44,247 bases of DNA from Methylococcaceae bacterium (GTDB lineage Bacteria > Pseudomonadota > Gammaproteobacteria > Methylococcales > Methylomonadaceae), in the NCBI GenBank assembly GCA_030627205.1, contig DAOUSN010000020.1:1-44247 (forward strand), read 5' to 3'. The position numbers and the translations under genes were made by a program. Shown piece after piece: positions 1-7,234 of the stretch (its first letter is position 1; each line of letters starts with the position of its first letter). The notes beneath the pieces were generated by a model. That model made no database searches and was not told where the DNA came from. It worked only from the letters and a program-made list of their open reading frames with translations.

Positions 1-710
1 GCAATTTTTCTTGCTTCTTGCAGCTCATCATTAGTAGCATCTCTTAAAGCCCCTAAACTTTGTCCTCTATGCCTACCTTGCTTTATTGGCTCATTATTAG
101 CTAATTGCCCTAATCGAGACCATTTAGGCTTACTTAATCCCAATATCTCTCGGGTTCGAGATTCACCAGAAAATTTTTTTGATAAAGCATCACGTATTTC
201 ATAGAGATGAACTAATTCATTTTCAGGGTCAGTAACAGAAGCGTTATAACTCCTTAAAAGAAATGGAACCAAAGTATCTGTAGCTGAATATTCCGCTGCT
301 AACTCTGCAAACTCTTTTTTCTTATCTATTCTCTCTTTTTTAGAATCAACTATATTCCCGTCTTTATCTGTTGCGATTACATCGACATTTCCAACTGACA
401 TTGTCATTACGCAAGATTCTACAAATACGGTAACATCCTTCCTTCCATCAGGGTGTAACCTGTGCATAGAAGCTTTAGAAAGTTTATATGGTTGGTGTGA
501 AAATAATTGAACACCTAAAAATCTATCGTTTAATCTCTCATGTAAAGTATCACGAAGATTATTTTGTTTTTCGTAATACTCTGGATTTATATGGGCTTCA
601 ACCTTACCTGTACTAATCAGTATTTTGTAATTATCTCTGTCCACGAGAATATCTTCCTCAAAATAATTTTCAGGAGAATAATTCCACTCAAGAATGACTA
701 CATCTTCCAT
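1..710 (-). CDS. Integron-cassette protein of unknown function (3' end outside window)
   Basis: An open frame reads on the minus strand from ATG at 710-708 to the left edge without a stop, giving 236 residues. It begins MEDVVILEWNYSPENYFEED. The C-terminal half is helical and charged (ENELVHLYEIRDAL, then SRLGQLANNEPIKQGRHRG, then a segment rich in Asp, Glu and Ala). This pattern recalls the HEPN/Apea-like C-terminal regions found in many uncharacterised cassette and defence proteins, but the resemblance is from memory and weak. The start codon lies 19 bp past the core of the attC site at 729-826, the usual geometry of the first gene in an integron cassette. I do not recognise a specific function. 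The reading frame is solid; the family is a guess. Confidence 0.7.
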   Translation of the reverse strand, partial: MEDVVILEWNYSPENYFEEDILVDRDNYKILISTGKVEAHINPEYYEKQNNLRDTLHERLNDRFLGVQLFSHQPYKLSKASMHRLHPDGRKDVTVFVESCVMTMSVGNVDVIATDKDGNIVDSKKERIDKKKEFAELAAEYSATDTLVPFLLRSYNASVTDPENELVHLYEIRDALSKKFSGESRTREILGLSKPKWSRLGQLANNEPIKQGRHRGQSLGALRDATNDELQEARKI

Positions 711-728
711 ATGCTTCAACTCATTTAC

Positions 729-826
729 CGCTAACGCCCAAATCACTTGACGTAAAAAGTGGCGGGGCTTTTGCGACAGCAAAAGGCGTGACGCTTTTTA
801 CGGTCAAGTGGATTTGATTGTTAGCT
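729..826 (-). other. Integron attC recombination site
   Basis: This 98-bp imperfect palindrome sits between two minus-strand genes. Read on the minus strand it starts AGCTAAC (826-820) and ends GTTAGCG (735-729), the inverse-core and core boxes of attC. Between them the two arms pair over about 40 bases (CAAAT, CACTTGAC, GTAAAAAG, CTTTTG and their complements) around the short loop CGACAG. One arm carries extra unpaired bases (a C after CAAAT and a C after ACTTGAC), matching the extrahelical bases that set attC strand choice. Core boxes match the family consensus (RYYYAAC / GTTRRRY) at AAC/GTT and partly elsewhere. A simple terminator would lack the core boxes and bulges. Confidence 0.85.
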
Positions 827-832
827 TTATTT

Positions 833-1780
833 TTACAATTTATTCCAATCTTTCGCTCTAACCCTACCTGTTTGATAATAAGTAGAAACAAGTTCTATAT
901 AATCTTTAAAATCAGGATTTTCAACTAAAATTCTATTAACTGACTGCCAATCAATTTCTGCTCTTGCTTTTGATGGAAGCATCATTTCGCTTTCAGTTGG
1001 ATTTTCCACATTAAGCAAGATAATACCTACACCATGTAAAGCTGAGAGCATTCTTAGTTCCTGTTCAACATTAGCATCTGATATAGAGGTTGCAACTAAA
1101 TAGCTTTCATTTGCCCAACTAGAATTACTAACTGTTTGAAAAAAGCTCTTTCTAGCATTTGAACTATTTAATTCTTTTTTTACCTCAAATGACCAAAGGC
1201 GAACACTTTGCCCTGCACCTTGTTTAACACAATTTCTTATTAATTCATTCCACTCTTTATCAACTGTTTGCATAGCAACAATATCTGGGTGTAGCCATTG
1301 ATTGCCACCACTGCCCCTAGAGTTTTTTGAACGCTTTTCATCTATACGCTGACAGTATAATTTTAATTCAGACTTTAGATAGGTAATTAAAATTGGATAT
1401 AAATCATGTTCAGAGTATGGGCTATTTGAAATGACAATATCAGTTTCAACATCCCCTGTTTCTTCTTCGGCTAACTCATACTTTTCTTTTACCTCTTGAG
1501 TATTTTCCGTGCTATACCAGTAAATACGAGGTCTTGGTTTGTCTTGCCAAAAAATATGGTTATCATTTTTTATAATATTCTCTTTTTGTGAACCAATTTC
1601 AGCAACTACTTGAGAAATAAATGATTTTTCATTTTCAAAACGAGGATTTAATTTTTTCTCGGCGTAATCTTCAGGGTATGCCTCCACAATTTTCTCTGCT
1701 ATCTGACGAGCATTAAATTTTTTATCTGGATTGTCTTTCAGAAATTTAACTATTTTTTGTGATTGAGAGAATTTTTGCAC
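833..1780 (-). CDS. HrgA-like protein: N-terminal helix-turn-helix plus PD-(D/E)XK nuclease-like domain (integron cassette)
   Basis: This 315-residue protein resembles the HrgA/COG2958 family, known beside or in place of restriction endonuclease genes. Residues about 1-95 form a HARE/winged-helix-like domain (KIVKFLKDNPDKKFNARQIA, then a GSQKENI/IYWY segment). The C-terminal domain carries HPDIVAM and, about 30 residues on, SFEVKKEL. Together these give the D...E-x-K pattern of PD-(D/E)XK nucleases, so catalysis is plausible. The gene lies between attC 729-826 and the attC-like site 1824-1944, with only 6 bp from its stop codon to the downstream attC core, so it is a typical single-gene cassette. 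No methyltransferase is adjacent. It could be a restriction-type defence effector or a nuclease-fold regulator; which one cannot be decided here. Confidence 0.75.
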   Translation of the reverse strand: MQKFSQSQKIVKFLKDNPDKKFNARQIAEKIVEAYPEDYAEKKLNPRFENEKSFISQVVAEIGSQKENIIKNDNHIFWQDKPRPRIYWYSTENTQEVKEKYELAEEETGDVETDIVISNSPYSEHDLYPILITYLKSELKLYCQRIDEKRSKNSRGSGGNQWLHPDIVAMQTVDKEWNELIRNCVKQGAGQSVRLWSFEVKKELNSSNARKSFFQTVSNSSWANESYLVATSISDANVEQELRMLSALHGVGIILLNVENPTESEMMLPSKARAEIDWQSVNRILVENPDFKDYIELVSTYYQTGRVRAKDWNKL

Positions 1781-1823
1781 TTTTTACCTTTAATATTCCT
1801 AATTTTCTGAAAACTGCTTTTAA

Positions 1824-1944
1824 AGCTAACAATTTATTAATAGGCAAGTTTGCCCGAATAACCCGATATAGCAGGATAAATAGGCATATTTGACCTTCTT
1901 TTACCTTTTTCAGGTAAGTTTGCCTTTATATCCTGCTATTAGCT
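1824..1944 (-). other. Second attC-like site, longer and less regular
   Basis: On the minus strand this 121-bp block starts AGCTAAT (1944-1938) and ends GTTAGCT (1830-1824), the same box as at the first attC. The outer arms pair imperfectly (AAGGCAAACTTACCTGAA against TAGGCAAGTTTGCCCGAA read from the other end). A competing strong hairpin lies inside it: 1868-1886 with 1921-1939 (ATAGCAGGATA / TATCCTGCTAT plus GGCA / TGCC). Its position immediately upstream of the HrgA-like gene is where the preceding cassette's attC should be. Length is within the known attC range. The rest of 1781-2097 is AT-rich and shows nothing I can name. Less certain than the 729-826 site because the arms pair poorly. 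Confidence 0.5.
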
Positions 1945-2097
1945 GGGAATTCAAGTAAATACACCTTACTATGCACTCTATAACGCTAATCAAAAAATAT
2001 CAATAAAAACGTGAAAATATTAAATAAGGTAAAAAATGTTATACCTCTTAAATATTATTTAACGTATTTAACGAGCTGTTTTTGTCATGTACAGAAA

Positions 2098-2643
2098 TTA
2101 AGTTTTTAAAGACTGAACCATTTGTTTAATTGAATTAAAGTCATAATCGTCTTGGTAATTACTTTTGATTAAATAAGATTTTTTTAATCCTGCTTTTTTT
2201 CCCGCTTCAATATCCCCAGTTTTATCCCCTATTAATAACGATTGACTTAGGTCTAGGTTAAATTCTTTAGCCGCTTTTAAAATCATCCCAGCTTTAGGTT
2301 TTCTACATTCACATTCAGTTTTATAAACCCCAATTCCTGCTGTAGGATGGTGCGGACAATAATAACTTTTCTCAATAATTATCTGCTGCCTAGCAAATTC
2401 TACCCTCACCCAAGTCATTAGTTTTTCAAAATCATTTTCAGTATAAAAACCACGACCAATTCCAGCTTGATTAGTAATAATAAATAAACGATAACCTTGT
2501 TTTATAAAATAACGGCATAAGTCAAAAATACCCTCAACAAATACAAACTTTTCTCGCTGGTATACATAAGCACTATCTATATTAATAATCCCATCACGGT
2601 CTAAAAATAAGGCTTTATTAACCATGAAATACCGTACTAGCAT
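2098..2643 (-). CDS. gmhB: D-glycero-D-manno-heptose 1,7-bisphosphate 7-phosphatase (HAD family, GmhB-like)
   Basis: This cytosolic HAD phosphatase removes the 7-phosphate of heptose bisphosphate on the way to nucleotide-activated heptose for LPS or surface glycans. The 181-residue length fits GmhB. Visible motifs are the nucleophile motif FLDRDG, ITNQAGIGRG (motif II), the zinc-binding loop (CPHHP followed by CECRKPKAGM), and GDKTGDIEAG (motif III/IV). It is the last gene of a four-gene minus-strand operon and overlaps the 3' end of the hddC-like gene. The start at 2643 has an AGGA motif 8 bases upstream; an alternative ATG at 2625 would give MVNKALFLDRDG, closer to many homologues. A related histidinol-phosphatase role is unlikely given the partner gene. 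Confidence 0.9.
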   Translation of the reverse strand: MLVRYFMVNKALFLDRDGIINIDSAYVYQREKFVFVEGIFDLCRYFIKQGYRLFIITNQAGIGRGFYTENDFEKLMTWVRVEFARQQIIIEKSYYCPHHPTAGIGVYKTECECRKPKAGMILKAAKEFNLDLSQSLLIGDKTGDIEAGKKAGLKKSYLIKSNYQDDYDFNSIKQMVQSLKT

Positions 2644-3304
2644 GATGATAATCCTCAGGAATGCCTATATCAATAAAATAACCTTCACTTCTAAAAGCAG
2701 TAACGTTTAATTGAAGTAATTTTTTCTCTAAAAAATCACTTTCAAATGAAAATTTAGTTTTTAATTGGAAGGGATTAAAAACTTCTTTATTAATTAAATA
2801 AATCCCCCCATTAATAAAACTCTCTATTTGATATTTCTTTTCTTCAAAGGCAATAACTCGCCCTGATTCAATTTTAATTGTGCCATAACGATTAAAACCC
2901 TGCATTACTTTAGTTGCTAAACTAATATCTGCTTTTGTTTCTGTGTGAAGCCTCTGCATTGCCTTCAAATCAACATCAAAAAAGGTATCCCCATTAAGGA
3001 CATAAACATCATTGTCTGTAGTCAATTTTAGTGCTTGAATAATAGCACCACCCGTTCCTAGTGGTGAATATTCACTAGAATAAAGAAGAGTCATATCTAA
3101 ATAATGATCTTTAAAATAAGCTTTAATAATTTCTTGCTTATAACCTACGGATAAAATAACGCTGGTTATCCCTTGTTTGCTTAACGAATCTAATAAATAT
3201 TTTAGAAAGGGAAATCCATTTATTTCTGCCATCGGTTTAGGAACATCTTTAACCACTGTTTGTAATCGAGTACCTAACCCGCCTGCTAAGATAATTGCTT
3301 CCAT
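2618..3304 (-). CDS. hddC: Sugar-1-phosphate nucleotidyltransferase, HddC-like (heptose 1-phosphate guanylyltransferase)
   Basis: The 228-residue protein opens with the nucleotide-binding signature of sugar nucleotidyltransferases: LAGGLGTRLQTVVKDVPKPM. It continues with FLKYLLDSL, LGTGGAIIQAL and VLNGDTFFDVD, where the Asp binds metal. Length and pairing with gmhB match HddC, which activates D-glycero-alpha-D-manno-heptose 1-phosphate with GTP. The kinase (HddA) and isomerase (GmhA) of that pathway are not in the window. AGAGG lies ahead of the ATG, and the gene follows the LhgO-like gene by 4 bp. Base specificity (GTP against other NTPs) cannot be read from the sequence; a general NDP-sugar pyrophosphorylase is the alternative. 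Confidence 0.82.
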   Translation of the reverse strand: MEAIILAGGLGTRLQTVVKDVPKPMAEINGFPFLKYLLDSLSKQGITSVILSVGYKQEIIKAYFKDHYLDMTLLYSSEYSPLGTGGAIIQALKLTTDNDVYVLNGDTFFDVDLKAMQRLHTETKADISLATKVMQGFNRYGTIKIESGRVIAFEEKKYQIESFINGGIYLINKEVFNPFQLKTKFSFESDFLEKKLLQLNVTAFRSEGYFIDIGIPEDYHHASTVFHG

Positions 3305-3308
3305 TAAT

Positions 3309-4466
3309 TTAAGCCTCTTTTTTATCTAAAATTTGATTAACCACATAGTCAGCAAAGGCAAAAGAACAAGTAAATGCAGGGCTGACCGCATTAAGAATAT
3401 GGGTGGAATTATCAATATGATCGACAATAAAATCCATCACTAATTCATTACTTTTAGTGTCTAAAAGCTGCGCTCTAATGCCTGCGGGCATCGGTCTAAA
3501 GTCATCACCAATGTTATGAAGCATTTGTTTAGATTTTGTTATTAAGTTTTTTTTACGATAATTTTTAATTTCACTAATTGCTAACGCTCTAAAGTTAAAT
3601 TTATTTAAAATAAATAATTTGCAACTATAATATAAAATTTCTAAAAATTCATTTAGCTTAAAGCCAGCTAAACCTTGATAATTTTCTCGCCAAAAGACAG
3701 GAATAGCCGTTGGACCTATTTTAATTTCATTTTTAGAGGTCACCGTATAATGCACCCCTAAAAATGGATTTTTCATATTAGGGACAGGATAAACATTAGT
3801 TGCAATTGGTTTATCATCACCATAATATTTTAAATATAAACCTTTAAAAGGTAGCATGGTATAATTCTTTGCAATACCATGTGATTTTGCAATTTTATCA
3901 GCATAACTACCCGCACAATTAATCAAATAATTATAGCTAAAAGCAATGGTTTCAAAAGGTTGATTAAATATAAATTTAACGCCTTTTTCAATCAATTTAT
4001 CTCTTAAAACATAGCAAACTTCTTTAGGATTAACCGAGGCAGTAGAGGGTGAAAACAAGGCTTTTTTATAAGTTTTAATATTACTATCTATATCTTTGGC
4101 ATCGACTAATTTAGTGATAACCCCATTCACTTTTGCACGGTTATTTAATTCATACAGCCATTCTAGTTCTTGTTTATCTTTTGCCACTACATATTTTTGA
4201 GTCTCATTAACAAAAATATTATTTTCATAGCAAAAAGCTTTCATTCTTTTATTGCCATCTGCGGTTAATTTTGCCTTCAAACTATCGGCTGTATAATAAA
4301 AACCTGCGTGTAAAATACCACTATTACGACCACTAGCATGAACCGCTACTTCTGATTCTTTCTCAACAATTACAATTTTTAAGGTAGGGTTACGGCTAAT
4401 TAATTCATGAGCAATTGTCATTCCAATAATACCTGCCCCCACAATTAGATAATCTATAGATTCCAT
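3309..4466 (-). CDS. lhgO: L-2-hydroxyglutarate oxidase-like FAD-dependent oxidoreductase (LhgO family)
   Basis: A 385-residue DAO-fold flavoenzyme. The N-terminal dinucleotide-binding motif is DYLIVGAGIIGMTIA. The LhgO/L2HGDH-type signature ASGRNSGILHAGFYY follows, then NCAGSYADKIA in the middle of the protein and the C-terminal segment MPAGIRAQL followed by FIVDH. The family oxidises L-2-hydroxyglutarate (or related 2-hydroxy acids) at the membrane and passes electrons to quinone. A strong GGAGG ribosome site precedes ATG 4466, and the stop of the upstream membrane-protein gene directly abuts this start, so translation is likely coupled. Location inside a surface-sugar operon is unusual and may mean a sugar-acid substrate; that is inference. 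Confidence 0.8.
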   Translation of the reverse strand: MESIDYLIVGAGIIGMTIAHELISRNPTLKIVIVEKESEVAVHASGRNSGILHAGFYYTADSLKAKLTADGNKRMKAFCYENNIFVNETQKYVVAKDKQELEWLYELNNRAKVNGVITKLVDAKDIDSNIKTYKKALFSPSTASVNPKEVCYVLRDKLIEKGVKFIFNQPFETIAFSYNYLINCAGSYADKIAKSHGIAKNYTMLPFKGLYLKYYGDDKPIATNVYPVPNMKNPFLGVHYTVTSKNEIKIGPTAIPVFWRENYQGLAGFKLNEFLEILYYSCKLFILNKFNFRALAISEIKNYRKKNLITKSKQMLHNIGDDFRPMPAGIRAQLLDTKSNELVMDFIVDHIDNSTHILNAVSPAFTCSFAFADYVVNQILDKKEA

Positions 4467-6674
4467 TTATCGCACCTCCGTCATCACAAGGTTTTTAATA
4501 TAAAAATATAGCGGTCTCGCGGTGACACTTGGTAATGGAATAGAAGCCTCTTCTGAGATAAAATGAATAATATTTACACCTGGTTTTAATTTAAAAGATA
4601 ACACGATCTCTTCGTCTCCTCGGTTAGCGATAATGATGGATTGGTTTTTTAGCTCATTATAAACTCTAATTTTTGAATCTTTATCTTGTTTACTTGAAAT
4701 TAAAAAATTTAAATTAACTACAATATCTTCTTTTGATTTATTGTTAATGACTAATTGACTTTGTTTATCACTCCAATTCCAACTATCAACCCCACTCACT
4801 TCTTGAAGATAAAATCCAGTAGAAAATTTATATTCAAACCGATCCGTATAAATTTGACCTTTTTTCATAGGTTTTGCATAAACTAAGTTTGAGTTTTTAT
4901 TTCTAATTTCTTGAGTTACCCAAATACTATTAATACTCACGCTTTTTTCTTTAACCAAGAGACTATCTTCTACCCCTTTTAATCGAAAAGGGAAAGATTT
5001 AAATCCTTCTAAAGATTCATAAGTTAGAATATTGGTATCTCTTGCTACCGCTAATAAATGAAAATCACTAATTAACTTTTTATCATTATTAAGCTTTGCA
5101 AATACACCAAAGGTATCATAGTTATTTTTAGGTTTTATGATTTTTAAAATATAATTTTTATCAGAAATATTATCAGGATAGCCTTCATAAACTTTAATGG
5201 GCTTTCCTGTTTTCATTAATACATATCTATCCCAATAATCAGAGCGTTCATTTGCATGGGGTTGGTATTTATTAACTGCGCCAATAGAATCAGTTAATCC
5301 AATAGCATAGATAGCAGTATCATTACTAAGTGACTTAAAAACATCAGTTTTAAAAAATTTATCCATCAATTCCCAGCGATAGTGTGATTGTTTTTTTAAA
5401 TTAAAAATAGCTTCATTAGAAATAGAAACAAACGTTGAAATGAAAAATAAAAAGATAATGATTAACAATAAACCTAGTTTACTTAAAATAGTAGGTTTAC
5501 TAAACCATGCTAATTGTTTTAAATAAACAATAAATAAAGTTAATAACAATCCCATTCCAAAATAGGACATATAAGTTCCAACATAACCCTTACTATTTCC
5601 TATTATTGCCCATTGTTGATATTTACTCACTAATGCGTGTAAGGTATTGGGTACAAATAAAAGTAAAACTGCAAATACAAATAATAAATTTATATTTTTT
5701 TTATTAATAATTTTTATATTTTTTAAACTTTCAAAAACAACGCCCACAAATAAAAGATATTTAATAATCCAAGTGACATTAAGTTCTTCAATATTAAGCC
5801 CTAGAATTTTAACATTATATTTGAATTTTGATAAAGGATTAACGGCCAAATTAAAATCAAAAGGATAATTAAGGACATTATTCATATCAGCCATCCCTGT
5901 AGCAGTATGAGTAAAAAATAAAGCACTCGGAAAAGTATATAGACTATAGATTAATAGAGTTTGTAGAGAGTTTAAGATAGAAAACCCACCGCTCCCTACA
6001 CTGTTACCCACATAAACTGAACCATAAGTTAATCTAAAAATAAGGTAAATTGAAAGATAAATTGCTGAGAATATAAAATGATATTTTAATTTATAAAATA
6101 AACCTTTATTTAAATAGAGTCGTGAAAAGAGGGGGTAAAACACACAAAATAAAACAAACATTTCACTGACTTGTAAGGTTAAGACAAATAACCCTGCACT
6201 TATCATTAATTTCTTAGGAGTTGCCGTAGAAAAAACATATAAATGTAGCGAGGCTAAAAACAATGAAAACCCTACGGTATATATAAGTGGAGATGAGGTT
6301 AGTAGGAAATGATCCCAAGAATCTTGTAAAAAAGTCACAAAAACAATAATAAAAATATAGCTATAATACTTTTGTAAAGTTATTTTCTCTATAAAAAAAG
6401 CAACATAAAGAATATTAATGATAATAGAAATCGTGGCGATTAATTTAATAAAAAATAAACTTTCCACTAAAAAAGAGAGTTTTATTACTAGCCAGTGAAA
6501 CAAGAAAAATTGAATTCTTCCCTGCTTAAATGCACCATCTTTGAATTCTACCCAACTATGATAAACTTGATTAAAGGCATCATCATTAGTCGTAAACCCT
6601 AAACTAAGATAGGGGTAAAAAAATAAGATAATTGCAATAAACAATATCCATTCTATTTGTCGGTTGTTGGTCAT
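4467..6674 (-). CDS. Polytopic membrane protein, probable GT-C-type glycosyltransferase
   Basis: This 735-residue protein has about ten to twelve hydrophobic segments in the first 420 residues and a soluble C-terminal domain of about 300 residues. The first loop after the first transmembrane helix carries GFTTNDDAFNQ, followed by KQGRIQFF. An acidic pair in the first periplasmic loop and an Arg nearby are the hallmark arrangement of GT-C enzymes that use polyprenyl-phosphate sugars. The C-terminal part looks beta-rich (VNLNFLISS, FKLKPGVNIIHF). It is the first gene of the operon with the LhgO-, HddC- and GmhB-like genes. I do not recognise a named family, so the glycosyltransferase role rests on topology, the acidic motif and context. 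Confidence 0.55.
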   Translation of the reverse strand: MTNNRQIEWILFIAIILFFYPYLSLGFTTNDDAFNQVYHSWVEFKDGAFKQGRIQFFLFHWLVIKLSFLVESLFFIKLIATISIIINILYVAFFIEKITLQKYYSYIFIIVFVTFLQDSWDHFLLTSSPLIYTVGFSLFLASLHLYVFSTATPKKLMISAGLFVLTLQVSEMFVLFCVFYPLFSRLYLNKGLFYKLKYHFIFSAIYLSIYLIFRLTYGSVYVGNSVGSGGFSILNSLQTLLIYSLYTFPSALFFTHTATGMADMNNVLNYPFDFNLAVNPLSKFKYNVKILGLNIEELNVTWIIKYLLFVGVVFESLKNIKIINKKNINLLFVFAVLLLFVPNTLHALVSKYQQWAIIGNSKGYVGTYMSYFGMGLLLTLFIVYLKQLAWFSKPTILSKLGLLLIIIFLFFISTFVSISNEAIFNLKKQSHYRWELMDKFFKTDVFKSLSNDTAIYAIGLTDSIGAVNKYQPHANERSDYWDRYVLMKTGKPIKVYEGYPDNISDKNYILKIIKPKNNYDTFGVFAKLNNDKKLISDFHLLAVARDTNILTYESLEGFKSFPFRLKGVEDSLLVKEKSVSINSIWVTQEIRNKNSNLVYAKPMKKGQIYTDRFEYKFSTGFYLQEVSGVDSWNWSDKQSQLVINNKSKEDIVVNLNFLISSKQDKDSKIRVYNELKNQSIIIANRGDEEIVLSFKLKPGVNIIHFISEEASIPLPSVTARPLYFYIKNLVMTEVR

Positions 6675-6722
6675 ATATTTGTTATTAGGTTTAATTTATT
6701 TTTTGTTATCAACTAAGGTACT

Positions 6723-6728
6723 ATTATA
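6723..6728 (-). promoter_or_regulatory. Candidate -10 box for the surface-sugar operon
   Basis: Minus-strand TATAAT at 6728-6723, about 50 bp upstream of the first gene's ATG at 6674. The -35 position is occupied by AT-rich sequence without a good TTGACA match, so this is a weak call. It lies between the rnpB terminator and the operon, where a promoter is needed. Confidence 0.35.
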
Positions 6729-6766
6729 GTAAAAATAACGCTTTATAAAATAGAAAAATAACAAGC

Positions 6767-6810
6767 GAAAAAAAACCTCGTAGATCTTTAAAATTTACGA
6801 GGTTTTTTAT
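6767..6810 (-). terminator. Rho-independent terminator of rnpB
   Basis: Inverted arms 6772-6782 and 6796-6806 (AAAACCTCGTA / TACGAGGTTTT) form an 11-bp stem with a 13-base loop, followed on the minus strand by a run of eight T. It lies just beyond the 3' end of the RNase P RNA. The A-rich side could also work as a terminator on the plus strand. Confidence 0.85.
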
Positions 6811-6828
6811 TGAACAGCTTAAATAAAA

Positions 6829-7199
6829 AAAAGAGTCAGTCTATAAGCCGGGTTTTGTTAAAAGCAGTCATTCATCTAGGCGATAAGTCACCTTATCGCT
6901 CAAGCAATCTACCCAGAAACAGTGCGGGTCACACCAACGCTTCTCTATTTGATCTTGCTTCGAGTGGGGTTTACCTTGCCACACCTGTTACCAGTTGCGC
7001 GGTGCGCTCTTACCGCACCTTCTCACCCTTACCACTCGCCTAGAATCAAAGATTGCAGATGAGAGGCGGTTTAATTTCTGCAGCACTTTCCGTAGGCTCA
7101 CGCCCCCCAGTGATTACCTGGCACTCTACCCTATGAAGCCCGGACTTTCCTCTCTTTTATCATTACAATAAAACAGCGACTACTCGACCGACTCTTTAG
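6829..7199 (-). ncRNA. rnpB: RNase P RNA, class A
   Basis: The catalytic RNA of RNase P, which matures tRNA 5' ends. Minus-strand landmarks in order: P1 5' strand AAAGAGTCGGTC near 7197, the conserved AGAGGAAAGTCCGGGCTTCA, AGAGTGCCAGGTAAT, GGTAAGGGTGAGAAGGTGCG, GTAAGAGCGCACCGCGC, TGGTAACAGG, TAAACCCCACTCGAAGCA, CTAGATGAATGACTG, AAAACCCGGCTTATA, and the P1 3' strand GACTGACTCTTT near 6830. About 370 nt is normal for a class A RNA. The P3 stem is built almost only of A-T pairs (TTTTAT / ATAAAA), in keeping with the AT-rich genome. Ends are set by P1 pairing and the promoter, so they are good to a few bases. Confidence 0.96.
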
Positions 7200-7205
7200 G
7201 CATTC

Positions 7206-7211
7206 ATTATA
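7206..7211 (-). promoter_or_regulatory. -10 box of the rnpB promoter
   Basis: A perfect TATAAT on the minus strand at 7211-7206 places transcription start about 7199, exactly at the 5' strand of helix P1 of rnpB. No good -35 hexamer is visible 16-18 bases upstream; that region is the 3' end of the DUF2330 gene. Confidence 0.7.
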
Positions 7212-7234
7212 CAGTTTTAAAATAATTTAGCTCT

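Noticed and set aside
6810-7043. Plus-strand open frame of 77 codons
   Set aside because: It lies wholly on the antisense of the RNase P RNA and owes its openness to that RNA's composition.
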